A DNA stretch of 54,384 nt from the NCBI GenBank assembly GCA_902556355.1, contig CACDVW010000005.1, forward strand, positions 1 to 54,384, written 5' to 3'. The notes under the pieces are model-generated. The model searched no databases. It was given only the letters and a program-made list of their open reading frames with translations, and was not told the DNA's origin. Positions 31,849 through 41,433 of this stretch are shown piece by piece (within the stretch, counting starts at the first letter, position 1; each line of letters begins with the position of its first letter). Source of the DNA: an uncultured SAR86 cluster bacterium (GTDB lineage Bacteria > Pseudomonadota > Gammaproteobacteria > Magnimaribacterales > D2472). Position numbers and translations under genes: made by a program.

Positions 31849-33441
31849 ATGTCATACGAGGTTTTAGCTAGAAAATATAGACCATCAAGCTTTGAAGAAG
31901 TTGTTGGCCAAGAACACGTAATTCAAGCATTATCAAACAGTATCCTTCAGGATAGAATTCACCAAGCTTTCATTTTTTCAGGTACTAGAGGCGTTGGGAA
32001 GACAACTCTTGGAAGAATTCTTGCTAAATGTCTTAACTGCACTTCATCAGATAAACCAGTTGCTGTCCCATGTAATGAATGTATTAATTGTGAGGAAGTT
32101 AAGTTAGGAAGATCATTAGATTTTTACGAACAAGACGCTGCATCTCAAAGGGGTATAGACGCAATGAAAGAATTGCTTCAAACAGTTCCTCAGTCTCCAG
32201 CAAATGGAAGATATAAAGTATATTTGCTTGATGAGGCTCATATGCTAACAACAGAAAGTTTTAATGCATTATTAAAAAACCTTGAAGAGCCACCAAAACA
32301 TGTAGTTTTTATATTAGCTACAACAAATCCTGAAAAACTTCCAAAAACAGTTCAATCGAGATGTCTACAGTTGAATTTAAAAACAGTTGGTGGCACGGTT
32401 CTATCAAAGCATTTACAAAAAATCTTAAAATCAGAGAATATTAGTTATGATGAAGAAAGTGTTGATTTAATTTCAGATGCTGCCTCGGGATCAGTGAGAG
32501 ATGCATTAACTCTATTAGATCAAGCAATTGCTCATGGTAGCGGCGCCCTTAAGTCAAATAATGTTAAGGAATTATTAGGAACAATTGATAGCTCATTTTT
32601 AGTCACTATGGTTAATGCCATTATTGATGGAGATGGTGTGGGTGCATATGAGGCATTATCAAAAATAGAAGAGCTATCCCCAGAGTATGATGTAATCTTA
32701 AAAAGCTTGATTTCAATTTTACATAAAACCTCCATTGAAAAAGTTTTAAGTAATTCACCAGATCAAGATATTAAAAATTTAGCAGCAAATATTGATGAAG
32801 AGTTTTGTCAGCTATTGTACGAGATTGCAATTAACTCATACTCAAAATTTAATGCTCATCCTAGCCCTAAAGAGGCGTTAGAGGTTTGTATTTTAAGAAT
32901 GTTGGCATTTAATCCTATACATAAAATTGATAACAAAAACACTTCAAACGATACAGAAAAAAAAAATTTAAAAACACCTAAAATCGATACCCCTAAGACT
33001 TTAAAGAAAGATTTAGAAAATAAAAAAACTGAAACTGTTAATTCAAAAGATAAATGTAATTTAAAAAATAATAGTGACTGGCTAGAGCTCTTTGATTTGT
33101 TGTCTCTAAGTCCTTTTGCTAGAAATTATTTTGGAAATCTTTCATTTTTATCATTTGAAGAATCTTTAATTACACTTGTGCAGCCTGAAGAGGAAAATAA
33201 TATTCCAGAAAATGTTTTTAAAGAATTTCAAACCGTATTAAATGCATATTATGGTTATGAAATAGAAGTTGAAATAAAACAAGGCGACAACAACAATTCT
33301 CCATTAAATCATAAAAAGAAAATTGAGTCTGATAGACAGACAAAAGCAGAAAAAGATGTTTTATCAGATCCATCAATTCAGAAGTTTCTTGATAAGTATG
33401 ATGGTAACATTAAAGATGGATCAATTAAGCCAGTGAACTAA
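31849..33441 (+). CDS. dnaX: DNA polymerase III subunits tau/gamma
   Basis: Clamp-loader ATPase of the replisome. The 530-residue protein has RKYRPSSFEEVVGQEHV, Walker A GTRGVGKTT (45-53), zinc cysteines C64, C75, C78 and C81, Walker B LLDEAHML, the sensor region and domain III ending LRMLAFNP (about 355-362). The tau-specific tail follows and is short (E. coli tau has 643 residues). At codons 370-373 lies a run of ten A's (32957-32966), where a shift to either other frame stops translation within five codons. That would give a gamma-like product of about 373-377 residues. recR follows after 1 base, without the usual ybaB. Confidence 0.94.
   Translation: MSYEVLARKYRPSSFEEVVGQEHVIQALSNSILQDRIHQAFIFSGTRGVGKTTLGRILAKCLNCTSSDKPVAVPCNECINCEEVKLGRSLDFYEQDAASQRGIDAMKELLQTVPQSPANGRYKVYLLDEAHMLTTESFNALLKNLEEPPKHVVFILATTNPEKLPKTVQSRCLQLNLKTVGGTVLSKHLQKILKSENISYDEESVDLISDAASGSVRDALTLLDQAIAHGSGALKSNNVKELLGTIDSSFLVTMVNAIIDGDGVGAYEALSKIEELSPEYDVILKSLISILHKTSIEKVLSNSPDQDIKNLAANIDEEFCQLLYEIAINSYSKFNAHPSPKEALEVCILRMLAFNPIHKIDNKNTSNDTEKKNLKTPKIDTPKTLKKDLENKKTETVNSKDKCNLKNNSDWLELFDLLSLSPFARNYFGNLSFLSFEESLITLVQPEEENNIPENVFKEFQTVLNAYYGYEIEVEIKQGDNNNSPLNHKKKIESDRQTKAEKDVLSDPSIQKFLDKYDGNIKDGSIKPVN
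32957..32981 (+). other. A10 slippery run in dnaX, possible gamma-subunit switch
   Basis: Ten A's at 32957-32966 follow the clamp-loader domain III. The zero frame reads GAA AAA AAA AAT TTA onward. One added A (or a -1 ribosomal shift) gives a TAA at 32979-32981, and one lost A (or a +1 shift) a TAA at 32969-32971. Thermus dnaX makes gamma by transcriptional slippage at nine A's, and E. coli by a -1 shift at A AAA AAG. Confidence 0.5.
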
Positions 33442-33442
33442 C

Positions 33443-34039
33443 ATGCATCAAGATCTTCTAAATGATTTAATTAATTCTTTAACGATACTACCAGGTGTAG
33501 GAAAAAAATCTGCCCAAAGAATGGCACTTTATTTGTTAGATAAAAATAAAGATGGCGCAGGAATTCTAGCTAAAAACCTTGAGAAAGCCATTGATGAGAT
33601 TGGTAGATGCTCAAGATGCAGAATGCTAACATCCAATGATCTTTGTAAGATTTGTTCAGATACTAGCAGAGATATGAATAGTATTTGCGTGGTTGAAAAT
33701 CCATCTGATGTCTTAGCAATAGAATCAACAGGGGGTTTTAAAGGAAGATATTTTGTTTTACTTGGTAGATTGTCACCAATCGAAGGAATTAGTCCGGATG
33801 ATTTGGGTATCAATGATTTCTTAAAACTGATAAAGATTGAAAATATCAAAGAGGTTATATTGGCAACCAGCTCAACTGTTGAAGGTGATGCAACTGCCAT
33901 ATATATTAAAGATCATATCAAGGATATTAAAGTATCAAGGATTTCTTATGGGATTCCAATTGGAGGCGAATTGGAATATGTTGATGGAAATACAATAGCA
34001 AGAGCTATTCAAGGGAGAACTGAAATAAATGTCGATTAA
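33443..34039 (+). CDS. recR: recombination protein RecR
   Basis: Loads RecA at gaps as part of the RecFOR system. The 198-residue protein has the helix-hairpin-helix [17 protein letters not shown] (16-32), the zinc finger C56-x2-C59 ... C68-x2-C71 and a Toprim domain beginning [14 protein letters not shown]. Length is normal. It follows dnaX by one base; the nucleoid protein gene ybaB that usually separates them is absent. It overlaps dcd by 11 bases. Confidence 0.95.
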   Translation: MHQDLLNDLINSLTILPGVGKKSAQRMALYLLDKNKDGAGILAKNLEKAIDEIGRCSRCRMLTSNDLCKICSDTSRDMNSICVVENPSDVLAIESTGGFKGRYFVLLGRLSPIEGISPDDLGINDFLKLIKIENIKEVILATSSTVEGDATAIYIKDHIKDIKVSRISYGIPIGGELEYVDGNTIARAIQGRTEINVD

Positions 34040-34598
34040 ATCAGATAAATGGATAACAGAAATGTCCAAGACTCAATCAATGATTGAACCGTTTTCAGAG
34101 AATCAAGTAAGACTCGATAAAGATGGTGAAAAGTTGATTTCGTATGGCGTTTCTAGTTATGGCTATGATGTTAGATGCTCAAATGAATTTAAAGTCTTTA
34201 CCAATATTCATTCAGCAATTGTTGATCCTAAATCTTTTGATGAAAAAAGCTTTGTCGATATTGAATCAGATATTTGTGTTATACCACCTAATTCTTTTGC
34301 ATTAGCAAGGACAGTTGAGTATTTTAAGATTCCAAGAAATGTTTTAACCGTTTGTCTTGGTAAATCAACTTATGCTAGATGTGGAATCATCGTTAATGTT
34401 ACTCCTTTAGAACCAGAATGGGAGGGACATGTTACCCTTGAATTTTCTAATACAACAAATTTACCTGCAAAAATTTATGCCGGAGAGGGCGTAGCGCAAA
34501 TGCTATTTTTTGAATCTGATGAAGAGTGCAGCATAAGTTATAAGGATAGAGGTGGTAAGTATCAGGGTCAAACAGGAGTTACATTACCCAAAACTTAA
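34029..34598 (+). CDS. dcd: dCTP deaminase
   Basis: Deaminates dCTP to dUTP, feeding dTTP synthesis. The 189-residue protein has [19 protein letters not shown], the [20 protein letters not shown] active-site segment (with the conserved R and E), and the C-terminal [15 protein letters not shown] that folds over the nucleotide. Length is typical. It overlaps recR by 11 bases and the convergent DUF3108 gene by 15. Confidence 0.95.
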   Translation: MSIKSDKWITEMSKTQSMIEPFSENQVRLDKDGEKLISYGVSSYGYDVRCSNEFKVFTNIHSAIVDPKSFDEKSFVDIESDICVIPPNSFALARTVEYFKIPRNVLTVCLGKSTYARCGIIVNVTPLEPEWEGHVTLEFSNTTNLPAKIYAGEGVAQMLFFESDEECSISYKDRGGKYQGQTGVTLPKT

Positions 34599-35270
34599 TA
34601 ACTCTTTTAATTCAAGTTTTTGATACTCTTCTGGACTTTCATCTATTACTTTATAAAACATATATGCAAGTTCTGGAATTAGATAGTATGTTGTAACTCT
34701 GTCGTCAGAGTCCCTATATCTTTTAAGAATAACACAGTCATATTTTTTTTCTTGTAAGATACAAACATCCTCGCCATCTAATTCATATAAGTTTTCTTGG
34801 CTTTCACCTGTCTCCATCTCTATTACATTTATATAAAACTTTTTCATTCCACTAATCAAATTTAACCTAATTTGGATTTGGGCATTCAATGGGTCTGTTA
34901 AAAAAGCAGCTTGATCGAGAGGAGCCACCCAAGAGTCTCTTCCAGAAGAATTTATTTTAAAATTGTCATAGTCATAAGAGATTTTTTGATCTCTATCAAC
35001 GGACTTAGGCCTTATTTTGACTTCATAATTTTTAGATATTATTTTGGAATCTTTTATTTCAAATATTGATTCAAAATTCATGGAAACAATCAATAAAGTA
35101 TTTGCATTAAATTTAAAAATTAAATCATCATTATTTGATTTTTTTAGCTCTCTAATTCCAGTAATAGAAAAGTCGTCTCGTTCAAATTTATATTTGGCTT
35201 TATATTCGGGTATAACTGAAGAACTCAGACTTACAGTAAATATTATTAATAGTAACGTCCTAAATATCAT
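34584..35270 (-). CDS. DUF3108 periplasmic protein
   Basis: A 228-residue exported protein with a signal peptide (about 1-19, ending SSS) and a beta-rich domain. The pattern PEYKAKYKF...SITGIREL and later [31 protein letters not shown] fits DUF3108. The family often follows purN in Pseudomonas-like genomes, as here, where it is the last gene after purM-purN and overlaps purN by 11 bases. The function is unknown; an envelope role is likely. Confidence 0.8.
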   Translation of the reverse strand: MIFRTLLLIIFTVSLSSSVIPEYKAKYKFERDDFSITGIRELKKSNNDDLIFKFNANTLLIVSMNFESIFEIKDSKIISKNYEVKIRPKSVDRDQKISYDYDNFKINSSGRDSWVAPLDQAAFLTDPLNAQIQIRLNLISGMKKFYINVIEMETGESQENLYELDGEDVCILQEKKYDCVILKRYRDSDDRVTTYYLIPELAYMFYKVIDESPEEYQKLELKELLSFG

Positions 35271-35907
35271 ATTTTTTATATATATGGGTACTTTCTATAG
35301 ATAGATTTTTAAATATAACTTCATTTGAATAAATATTAATTTGATTATCGCAGATATATTTAATAATTTCAGGATAAAGTGCATGTTCAAGTGTATGAAT
35401 TCTTTCTATTAAATTATCAATATTATCATCTTCTGATGTCATAATTTCTCCTTGCGCAATTATCGGTCCACCATCGAGCTCAGATGAAACGTAGTGAATT
35501 GTTATGCCATGAGTCATATCTTTGTTATCTATAACTTGTTGATGAGTATTTAGACCTGGATATTTTGGTAGCAGAGACGGATGAATATTTATTATTTTTC
35601 CATAGAAATTTTTTGTGATTTTTTCTGTAAGTATTCTCATGAAACCAGCTAACACTATTAAATCAGCATTTTGATCTTTTAAAACTTTATAAAGATCATT
35701 ATCAAATAAATCTCTTGATTGATATTCTTTGTGATCGATAACAAGAGTTTTAATACCAGCAGATTTTGCTCTTTCAAGGCCATAGGCTTTAGGGTTATTT
35801 GAAATTACACATACAATTTCTGCATGAATATATTTTGATTTGCAATTATCTATGATGGCCTGAAGATTAGAGCCACTTCCAGAAATTAAGACAACAATTT
35901 TTTTCAT
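35260..35907 (-). CDS. purN: phosphoribosylglycinamide formyltransferase
   Basis: Transfers a formyl group from 10-formyl-THF to GAR, the third step of purine synthesis. The 215-residue protein starts with VVLISGSGSNLQAIID, has the folate/active-site stretch VLAGFMRILTEKI and the catalytic Asn-His pair in INIHPSLLPKYPG, plus the later Asp in SSELDGGPIIAQG. It follows purM by 3 bases and overlaps the DUF3108 gene. Confidence 0.94.
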   Translation of the reverse strand: MKKIVVLISGSGSNLQAIIDNCKSKYIHAEIVCVISNNPKAYGLERAKSAGIKTLVIDHKEYQSRDLFDNDLYKVLKDQNADLIVLAGFMRILTEKITKNFYGKIINIHPSLLPKYPGLNTHQQVIDNKDMTHGITIHYVSSELDGGPIIAQGEIMTSEDDNIDNLIERIHTLEHALYPEIIKYICDNQINIYSNEVIFKNLSIESTHIYKKYDI

Positions 35908-35910
35908 AGA

Positions 35911-36939
35911 TTATGAATAAATTACCGATTCACCATCTTTTTTTATAACTTTACCAATATCAAAACATTCAAAGGCATTGTTTTTAATTTCTGATTTTAC
36001 ATTTTCTGAAATATCTTCATTAACTACAAGCGCCATCCCTATGCCGCAATTAAAAATTCTTAACATATCATCTTGCGTGATATTTCCATTATCCTGTAGC
36101 CATCTAAAAATTTCAGGTAATTGCCAAGAATCTAAATATATTTCAACTGCTAAATGTTTTGGCAATGTTCTGGGTATATTTTCTGTTAACCCTCCACCTG
36201 TAATATGCGCCATCCCATTTATTTTAAATTGATTAATTAACTGCATAATTAAATTAGGATAAAGATGAGTTGGTTTTAAAGCTAATTCAGTTATTTTGTT
36301 CAAGTCATTTTCTTTCATGGACGATTCTTTAATTATTTTTCTGATTAGAGAAAATCCATTTGAATGAGGTCCGCTTGATTCAATACCAATTAGAACATTG
36401 CCTTCTTCTATACTATCACCGGTGATAATATTAGCTTTTTCAACACATCCAACTGAAAATCCAGCTAAGTCAAAGTTTTTACCAACATAGTGACCTGGCA
36501 TTTCAGCAGTTTCGCCTCCAAGTAGAGCACAATTAGAATTTTTGCACGCATCTGCAATACTTTTAATAATTCTCGATGCCTCATTTATTTCAAGTTTTGA
36601 TGAAGCAAAGTAGTCTAGGAAAAAAAGAGGCTTAGCGCCACAAACAATAAGATCATTTACACACATTGCTACAAGGTCTTGTCCAATACCATCAACTTGA
36701 TTAAATTCTTGAGCTAGTGCAACCTTTGTACCAACTCCATCTGTGCAAGCGACCAATACAGGCTCATTATAATTTTTGCTCAGCTCATACATGCCTGCAA
36801 AGCCCCCGATACTTCCTAGGACATTTTTGTTGTGAGAGGAGGCTACATCCTTTTTAATTTTTTCAACTAAATCATTTCCTGCATCAATATCAACACCAGC
36901 TGACTTATAAGGATCATTTTCTATAATTTCTTTTGTCAT
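35911..36939 (-). CDS. purM: phosphoribosylformylglycinamidine cyclo-ligase
   Basis: ATP-dependent ring closure forming AIR, the fifth step of purine synthesis. The 342-residue protein has YKSAGVDIDAGNDLVEKIK at the N-terminus, ACTDGVGTKVALA, LLGGETAEMPGHY and HITGGGLTENIPR, all standard PurM motifs. It is the first gene of the purM-purN-DUF3108 operon. Its start codon is only 23 bases from the divergent DUF2066 gene, so the promoters must lie in each other's coding region. Confidence 0.95.
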   Translation of the reverse strand: MTKEIIENDPYKSAGVDIDAGNDLVEKIKKDVASSHNKNVLGSIGGFAGMYELSKNYNEPVLVACTDGVGTKVALAQEFNQVDGIGQDLVAMCVNDLIVCGAKPLFFLDYFASSKLEINEASRIIKSIADACKNSNCALLGGETAEMPGHYVGKNFDLAGFSVGCVEKANIITGDSIEEGNVLIGIESSGPHSNGFSLIRKIIKESSMKENDLNKITELALKPTHLYPNLIMQLINQFKINGMAHITGGGLTENIPRTLPKHLAVEIYLDSWQLPEIFRWLQDNGNITQDDMLRIFNCGIGMALVVNEDISENVKSEIKNNAFECFDIGKVIKKDGESVIYS

Positions 36940-36962
36940 TTAGAATACTCAATGTGAGTCAA

Positions 36963-37982
36963 ATGCATAACAACTTTATTAAACATTTTTTAGTAATACT
37001 TATTATCTTTTCTAATCACTCCTTTGGGAAGGAATTTGAAGAACTTTTTACTATTTATGTACCTATTGAAAATTCTAGCAAGATAGAGTCTTCAATTAAT
37101 AAATCTTTTAATAACTTAGTTTTTAGAATTAGCGGCTCTAAATCACCATCAAACATCTGGAAAATAATAAACTCTGGATCATCTAGAAAAGATTTTATTC
37201 AAAGCTACTCAATTAAGAATATTAATATGAGTAGCTATTTGGAAGTTAATTTTGATCAAGAATTAGTCATAAATAAGTTTAAAGAGTTATCAATTCCTAT
37301 AGTGGGATACTCGCGACCTGTAATATTTTTTTTAATTAATATAGAGTCTGGCTCTGATGAACCTTACTATGTTTCACAAGAATCAAACAATGAGATAGAC
37401 TCTTTAATCATAGAAACTTTAGCCGAACTTTCAAATGAAAGAGGTTTATTCCTAGAATTACCTATTTTGGATCTAGATGATCAAAGATTTATATCTAACA
37501 ATGATATCTTGTCATCACCAAAAGAGCATCTAATTTCAAAATATGATTTTGATGAATTTGTGGATGTGAAATTAACAAATTTGGGTTTAAATCAGTGGCT
37601 TTTCTCTGGTGATATAAAAGAAGATATTCTTGCAGAGAATTATCTAGAAGATATTAAAAAGGCTTTTGCTAATCATATTGAATCTAAGATTCAATCAATT
37701 TATAAAAATTTGATTGTTGATACTTCTAAAACTATATTGCTTGATGTCACCATAGAAGGTATAAATTCCTATGAGGAGTATGAGATCTCAAAAGATAAAT
37801 TATCTAAAATTATTGCTATCTCAAATTTAGAAATACTTAATTTAAATAATAATACAATTTCATACCAAATTAGTGTTATGGGGAACTTTGATACCTTTAA
37901 AAATACTATTGAAAATAATACTTTTTTTGAAATTATGGCTGAAAATTCTAACAAAAGTTTAAATCTAAGATTTGTAAAATGA
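36963..37982 (+). CDS. DUF2066 exported protein
   Basis: From ATG 36963 the product has 339 residues with a signal peptide (FLVILIIFSNHSFG, cleavage about 20). The N-terminal FTIYVPIENSSKIESSINKS and VFRISGSKSPSNI and the later GYSRPVIFFL segment match DUF2066, a family found opposite purM and upstream of hda in gammaproteobacteria, the same place as here. An in-frame TTG at 36933 would overlap purM and is not preferred. The function is unknown. It overlaps the next gene by 4 bases. Confidence 0.8.
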   Translation: MHNNFIKHFLVILIIFSNHSFGKEFEELFTIYVPIENSSKIESSINKSFNNLVFRISGSKSPSNIWKIINSGSSRKDFIQSYSIKNINMSSYLEVNFDQELVINKFKELSIPIVGYSRPVIFFLINIESGSDEPYYVSQESNNEIDSLIIETLAELSNERGLFLELPILDLDDQRFISNNDILSSPKEHLISKYDFDEFVDVKLTNLGLNQWLFSGDIKEDILAENYLEDIKKAFANHIESKIQSIYKNLIVDTSKTILLDVTIEGINSYEEYEISKDKLSKIIAISNLEILNLNNNTISYQISVMGNFDTFKNTIENNTFFEIMAENSNKSLNLRFVK

Positions 37983-38530
37983 GCAAGTATTTTATTTTTA
38001 TTCCAAATTTATTATCCATAATAAGAATTGGGCTTGTTTATCCTATTCTAAATAATATTTTTATTGGTAATTTTATAATCAGTCTGGGTTATTTTTTGAT
38101 TGCATCTTTAACAGATGCGCTTGATGGTTTTCTTGCAAGAAAGATGAGGTGGCAAACTTATCTTGGAACTATCTTAGACCCAATAGCAGATAAGCTGCTT
38201 TTATCGGGTACTATTTTTATCTTATGGCTTAATTCATACATACCTCTTTATATATTTGTTATTTTTATTGGAAGAGATGTTGCTATTTTATTAGGCGCTG
38301 CTGTTCATATGACACTTATGGAGTCTGAAACCCCATTGCCCAATATTCTTGGAAAAATTACTACAGGTCTTCAAATTGCCTATATTGTGGTTATATTATT
38401 TTTTCAAATTTTTGAGATTAATCTTTCATTAATAATGCTCGATATATTTATTATCATAGTCACTTTATTAAGCTTAATTGTATATTCTAGAAACTGGTTG
38501 CTAGATATTAATAAGTATCATAATGAATAA
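37979..38530 (+). CDS. CDP-alcohol phosphatidyltransferase
   Basis: A 183-residue membrane enzyme that swaps CMP of CDP-diacylglycerol for an alcohol. The signature D-x2-D-G-x2-A-R-x8-G-x3-D-x3-D is exact (DALDGFLARKMRWQ then TYLGTILDPIAD, about 42-67), followed by several membrane helices. It is close to PgsA or bacterial cardiolipin synthase-like members; which alcohol it uses cannot be decided. It lies between DUF2066 and hda, an arrangement known from Pseudomonas-like genomes, overlapping both by 4 and 8 bases. Confidence 0.88.
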   Translation: MSKYFIFIPNLLSIIRIGLVYPILNNIFIGNFIISLGYFLIASLTDALDGFLARKMRWQTYLGTILDPIADKLLLSGTIFILWLNSYIPLYIFVIFIGRDVAILLGAAVHMTLMESETPLPNILGKITTGLQIAYIVVILFFQIFEINLSLIMLDIFIIIVTLLSLIVYSRNWLLDINKYHNE

Positions 38531-39209
38531 ACCCAAACAACTTACTTTTCCATGGAACAAGGTAAATAAGTCTTCATTAGAGGGCTTCTTTACAAGCCGA
38601 GAAAACTCTCATCTGCTTTCTCTACTAAAAGATAGCGATTTCTTAGATGACTTATTCATATATGGAACTAAAGAATCTGGTAAAACTTTTCTTCTTCAAG
38701 CAATGTGTAATTCTTATAGCTCTGTGAGTAAATCATCTTTATATATTCCTCTCAAAAAGGTAATGAATTATGGCGTTGAGATTTTTGAATCCTTAGAAAA
38801 TATCGATTTAATATGTGTTGATGGCATTGAAGAGGCAATTTCCAAAATAGAGTGGGAAAAAGCAATTTTTAATTTAATTAACAAAGCCCTTATTTCAGAG
38901 ACTAGATTAATTCTTACTTCTTCAAAAGATCTAAAATCTTTAAATTTTTCATTACCAGACCTTGAATCAAGAATAAGAAAAATTCAAAGCTATGAACTAC
39001 ATCCTGTAAATGATAAAGACATATTTGATGCACTTAAATATATTTCGAAATTAACTTCAATAAATTTAGGTGATAAAGAGGCAAAGTACCTAGTGACTTA
39101 CTCTCAAAGAAACATTTCTAATTTAGTTCATATCCTTGAGAGCCTAGATCAGCTCTCAATGGAAATGAAAAGAAAAATTACGATTCCTTTAATTAAAGAA
39201 GTTATTTAA
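38523..39209 (+). CDS. hda: DnaA regulatory inactivator Hda
   Basis: AAA+ protein that, bound to the DNA clamp, stimulates ATP hydrolysis by DnaA and so limits initiation. The 228-residue protein opens with a clamp-binding motif QLTFPW (6-11), then Walker A GTKESGKT (48-55) and Walker B LICVDGIEE, with DnaA-like sensor segments (RIRKIQSYEL). It is the last gene of the DUF2066-hda run and overlaps the convergent sppA by 8 bases. Confidence 0.85.
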   Translation: MNKPKQLTFPWNKVNKSSLEGFFTSRENSHLLSLLKDSDFLDDLFIYGTKESGKTFLLQAMCNSYSSVSKSSLYIPLKKVMNYGVEIFESLENIDLICVDGIEEAISKIEWEKAIFNLINKALISETRLILTSSKDLKSLNFSLPDLESRIRKIQSYELHPVNDKDIFDALKYISKLTSINLGDKEAKYLVTYSQRNISNLVHILESLDQLSMEMKRKITIPLIKEVI

Positions 39210-41040
39210 CTTCGCACTCAAAGCAATACATCAATATATTCCTTTTTTCAGGATCAATTAATTTAAGATGTTTTTCTAGTTTTGAATTAATTAGCTTAAG
39301 TCTTGGATCGAGATTAATTTCTATATTGATGTTTTCAAGCAATTCATTTAAAAAAACATCAAATGGATCCATTGGCTTTTTGTAATTCTTGACTGCAAAG
39401 TCTTCGATACCAGCTCTTTCTGCTGCAGATTTTAGGGCTTCATCAAGACCGCCAATTTTATCTACCAAGCCGAGTTCTAGGGCTTTATATCCTGCCCATA
39501 TCCTTCCACCTGCAATTGGCAGAACATCTTCGTAGGTCATGTTTCTATTTTCAGCAACTTTTGACACAAATTTATTGTATGTATGATCTATACTTGCTTG
39601 AATACCATTTTTAACATATTCAGGCATAGCATATCTTTCATCCCATTCACCTGCTTTAGTAGAGCTGACACCATCAACCTTTATTCCTGCCCAATCATAA
39701 ATTCCATCTAGTGTGGGAATAATCCCATAAACTCCAATAGAACCAGTTAGAGTATCCTCTTCTGCAAATATTTCATCGGATAGAGTAGTGACCCAAACAC
39801 CACCTGATGCAGCGATATCTCCCATTGATGTAACAATAGGTCTGCCAGTTTCTTTAAATTCATTTAAAGCGTTAGTAATTAATTCACTTGCCCAAACACT
39901 TCCACCAGGACTGTTAACTCTCAACACAAGCGCTTTAACAGATTTATTTTCTGTAGCTGACTGAATGTTATCTACTATGGTATCTGATCCGGCGACACCA
40001 TATGCAGCTTCACCTTCCATTATGGCCCCCTCGACATTAATAACTGCTATTTTATTTTTACTAGTATTCTCTTCTTCATCTTTTTTAATATCTGAAAGAT
40101 AGTCATAAATTGAAATACTGTCTGGAAATGAGTATTGATCATTATCTTCATTTGGAAATTCTTCAAACATATATGCTTTTATTTCCTCTCGAGTAACTAC
40201 CATATCAACCAACCCTAATTCAAGTGCTACCTCTGCCATCTCTGGATTTTCAGTACTTAATTTCCAAGCATTATCTCCGTAATTTTGAATAGAACCTTTT
40301 TCTAGATTTCTAGCATCTTCCATCATATCTGTCATTTTGACCCACATTGGATTAGCAAATTCATTCCATGCTAATTTATCATTTTCAGACATTGAGTCTC
40401 TGGTGTATGGTTCAGGTCCAGATTTAAAATCACCAGCAGTAAAGACGTTGTAATTTAATTTAAGATTTTTATATAAATCTTTCATGTACTCTCTTTTTCT
40501 TGAAAAACCAAATGCTGAAACTTGTCCATATTCATTTATAAGAACCTCATTGGCTTGAGAGCTAATTAGGTATGAGTTGTTATTATATTGTTCTGCATAG
40601 GCTATAACTCTTTTCCCATTTTCTCTAACAGACCTTAACGCCTCAGCAATCTTAAAAGCTGAAGACCAATACATGCCTAATTCAGAAACATTTACATATA
40701 CTGCAGCAAGGTTTTCATCATTAGCTGCATGGTTTAATACATCTAATAAATCTTGAAGTTCATGTTGCTCAACAGTATCACCACTTAAAACAATGCTATT
40801 AAAATCAAAATTTCCAGAACTATTAACCTCTGAATCGACAACAACACCGATTGGTTTAAACCAAAGAACTTTATCTTCTGTATCAATTTCTTCAGGACTA
40901 CTAAACATCGAACCTATTCCACCTAATAACGAAAATGTAACAATAACTAGAATTATTGCAGTTAATGAATTAAGTATTATTTTTCTTGTTGTTGTTAAAA
41001 AGCTATCTGCTTTTGACCAAATTGATTGTTTTTCTGACAT
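39202..41040 (-). CDS. sppA: signal peptide peptidase SppA, 67K type
   Basis: Inner-membrane protease that degrades cleaved signal peptides. The 612-residue protein has one N-terminal membrane helix (about 20-45) and two ClpP-like halves. The catalytic Lys lies in the first (FTAGDFKSGPEPYTRDSMSE) and the nucleophile Ser in the second (RVNSPGGSVWASELI), as in E. coli SppA. The IAASGGVWV and GSIGVYG motifs are intact. Length matches the 67K class. It is preceded by a short 60-base gap and the DUF2069 gene. Confidence 0.93.
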   Translation of the reverse strand: MSEKQSIWSKADSFLTTTRKIILNSLTAIILVIVTFSLLGGIGSMFSSPEEIDTEDKVLWFKPIGVVVDSEVNSSGNFDFNSIVLSGDTVEQHELQDLLDVLNHAANDENLAAVYVNVSELGMYWSSAFKIAEALRSVRENGKRVIAYAEQYNNNSYLISSQANEVLINEYGQVSAFGFSRKREYMKDLYKNLKLNYNVFTAGDFKSGPEPYTRDSMSENDKLAWNEFANPMWVKMTDMMEDARNLEKGSIQNYGDNAWKLSTENPEMAEVALELGLVDMVVTREEIKAYMFEEFPNEDNDQYSFPDSISIYDYLSDIKKDEEENTSKNKIAVINVEGAIMEGEAAYGVAGSDTIVDNIQSATENKSVKALVLRVNSPGGSVWASELITNALNEFKETGRPIVTSMGDIAASGGVWVTTLSDEIFAEEDTLTGSIGVYGIIPTLDGIYDWAGIKVDGVSSTKAGEWDERYAMPEYVKNGIQASIDHTYNKFVSKVAENRNMTYEDVLPIAGGRIWAGYKALELGLVDKIGGLDEALKSAAERAGIEDFAVKNYKKPMDPFDVFLNELLENINIEINLDPRLKLINSKLEKHLKLIDPEKRNILMYCFECEVK

Positions 41041-41100
41041 GAATATCTCCTATTAAGGTGAAAGATAATAATCTAGGAAAATCATAATGTAAAGCGTACT

Positions 41101-41433
41101 TTACATATTATTTTTAATTGACCGGGGAGAAAATATACATACTAAAAATAAAGTAACTATTAAAATGATTTCTAAAAGGTCATTAATTAAGGGCTTTATA
41201 CCGAACACTCTAAGAGATGCTGATAAAAAATATATCAATAGTATGAAACTAAAACCTTGAAAAGATTTAATAGATAACTTATTTCCCATATAGATAAAAA
41301 CACCAAAAGGAATCGACCAAAAAACAAAAAAGAAAAATGTAATGTCGTTATTAAAAAAGGAAAATAGTTTCAATATTATTAAAGAGCTGCATATTAAGTT
41401 AATAGATGTTCTTATTCTTGAGTTAGTTAGCAT
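41101..41433 (-). CDS. DUF2069 membrane protein
   Basis: A 110-residue hydrophobic protein with about four membrane helices. It fits DUF2069 by size, topology and position: in Pseudomonas-like genomes this family follows wrbA, exactly as here, with an 11-base overlap. The sequence is very rich in Phe, Ile and Leu and no catalytic residue is evident. The function is unknown. Confidence 0.7.
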   Translation of the reverse strand: MLTNSRIRTSINLICSSLIILKLFSFFNNDITFFFFVFWSIPFGVFIYMGNKLSIKSFQGFSFILLIYFLSASLRVFGIKPLINDLLEIILIVTLFLVCIFSPRSIKNNM

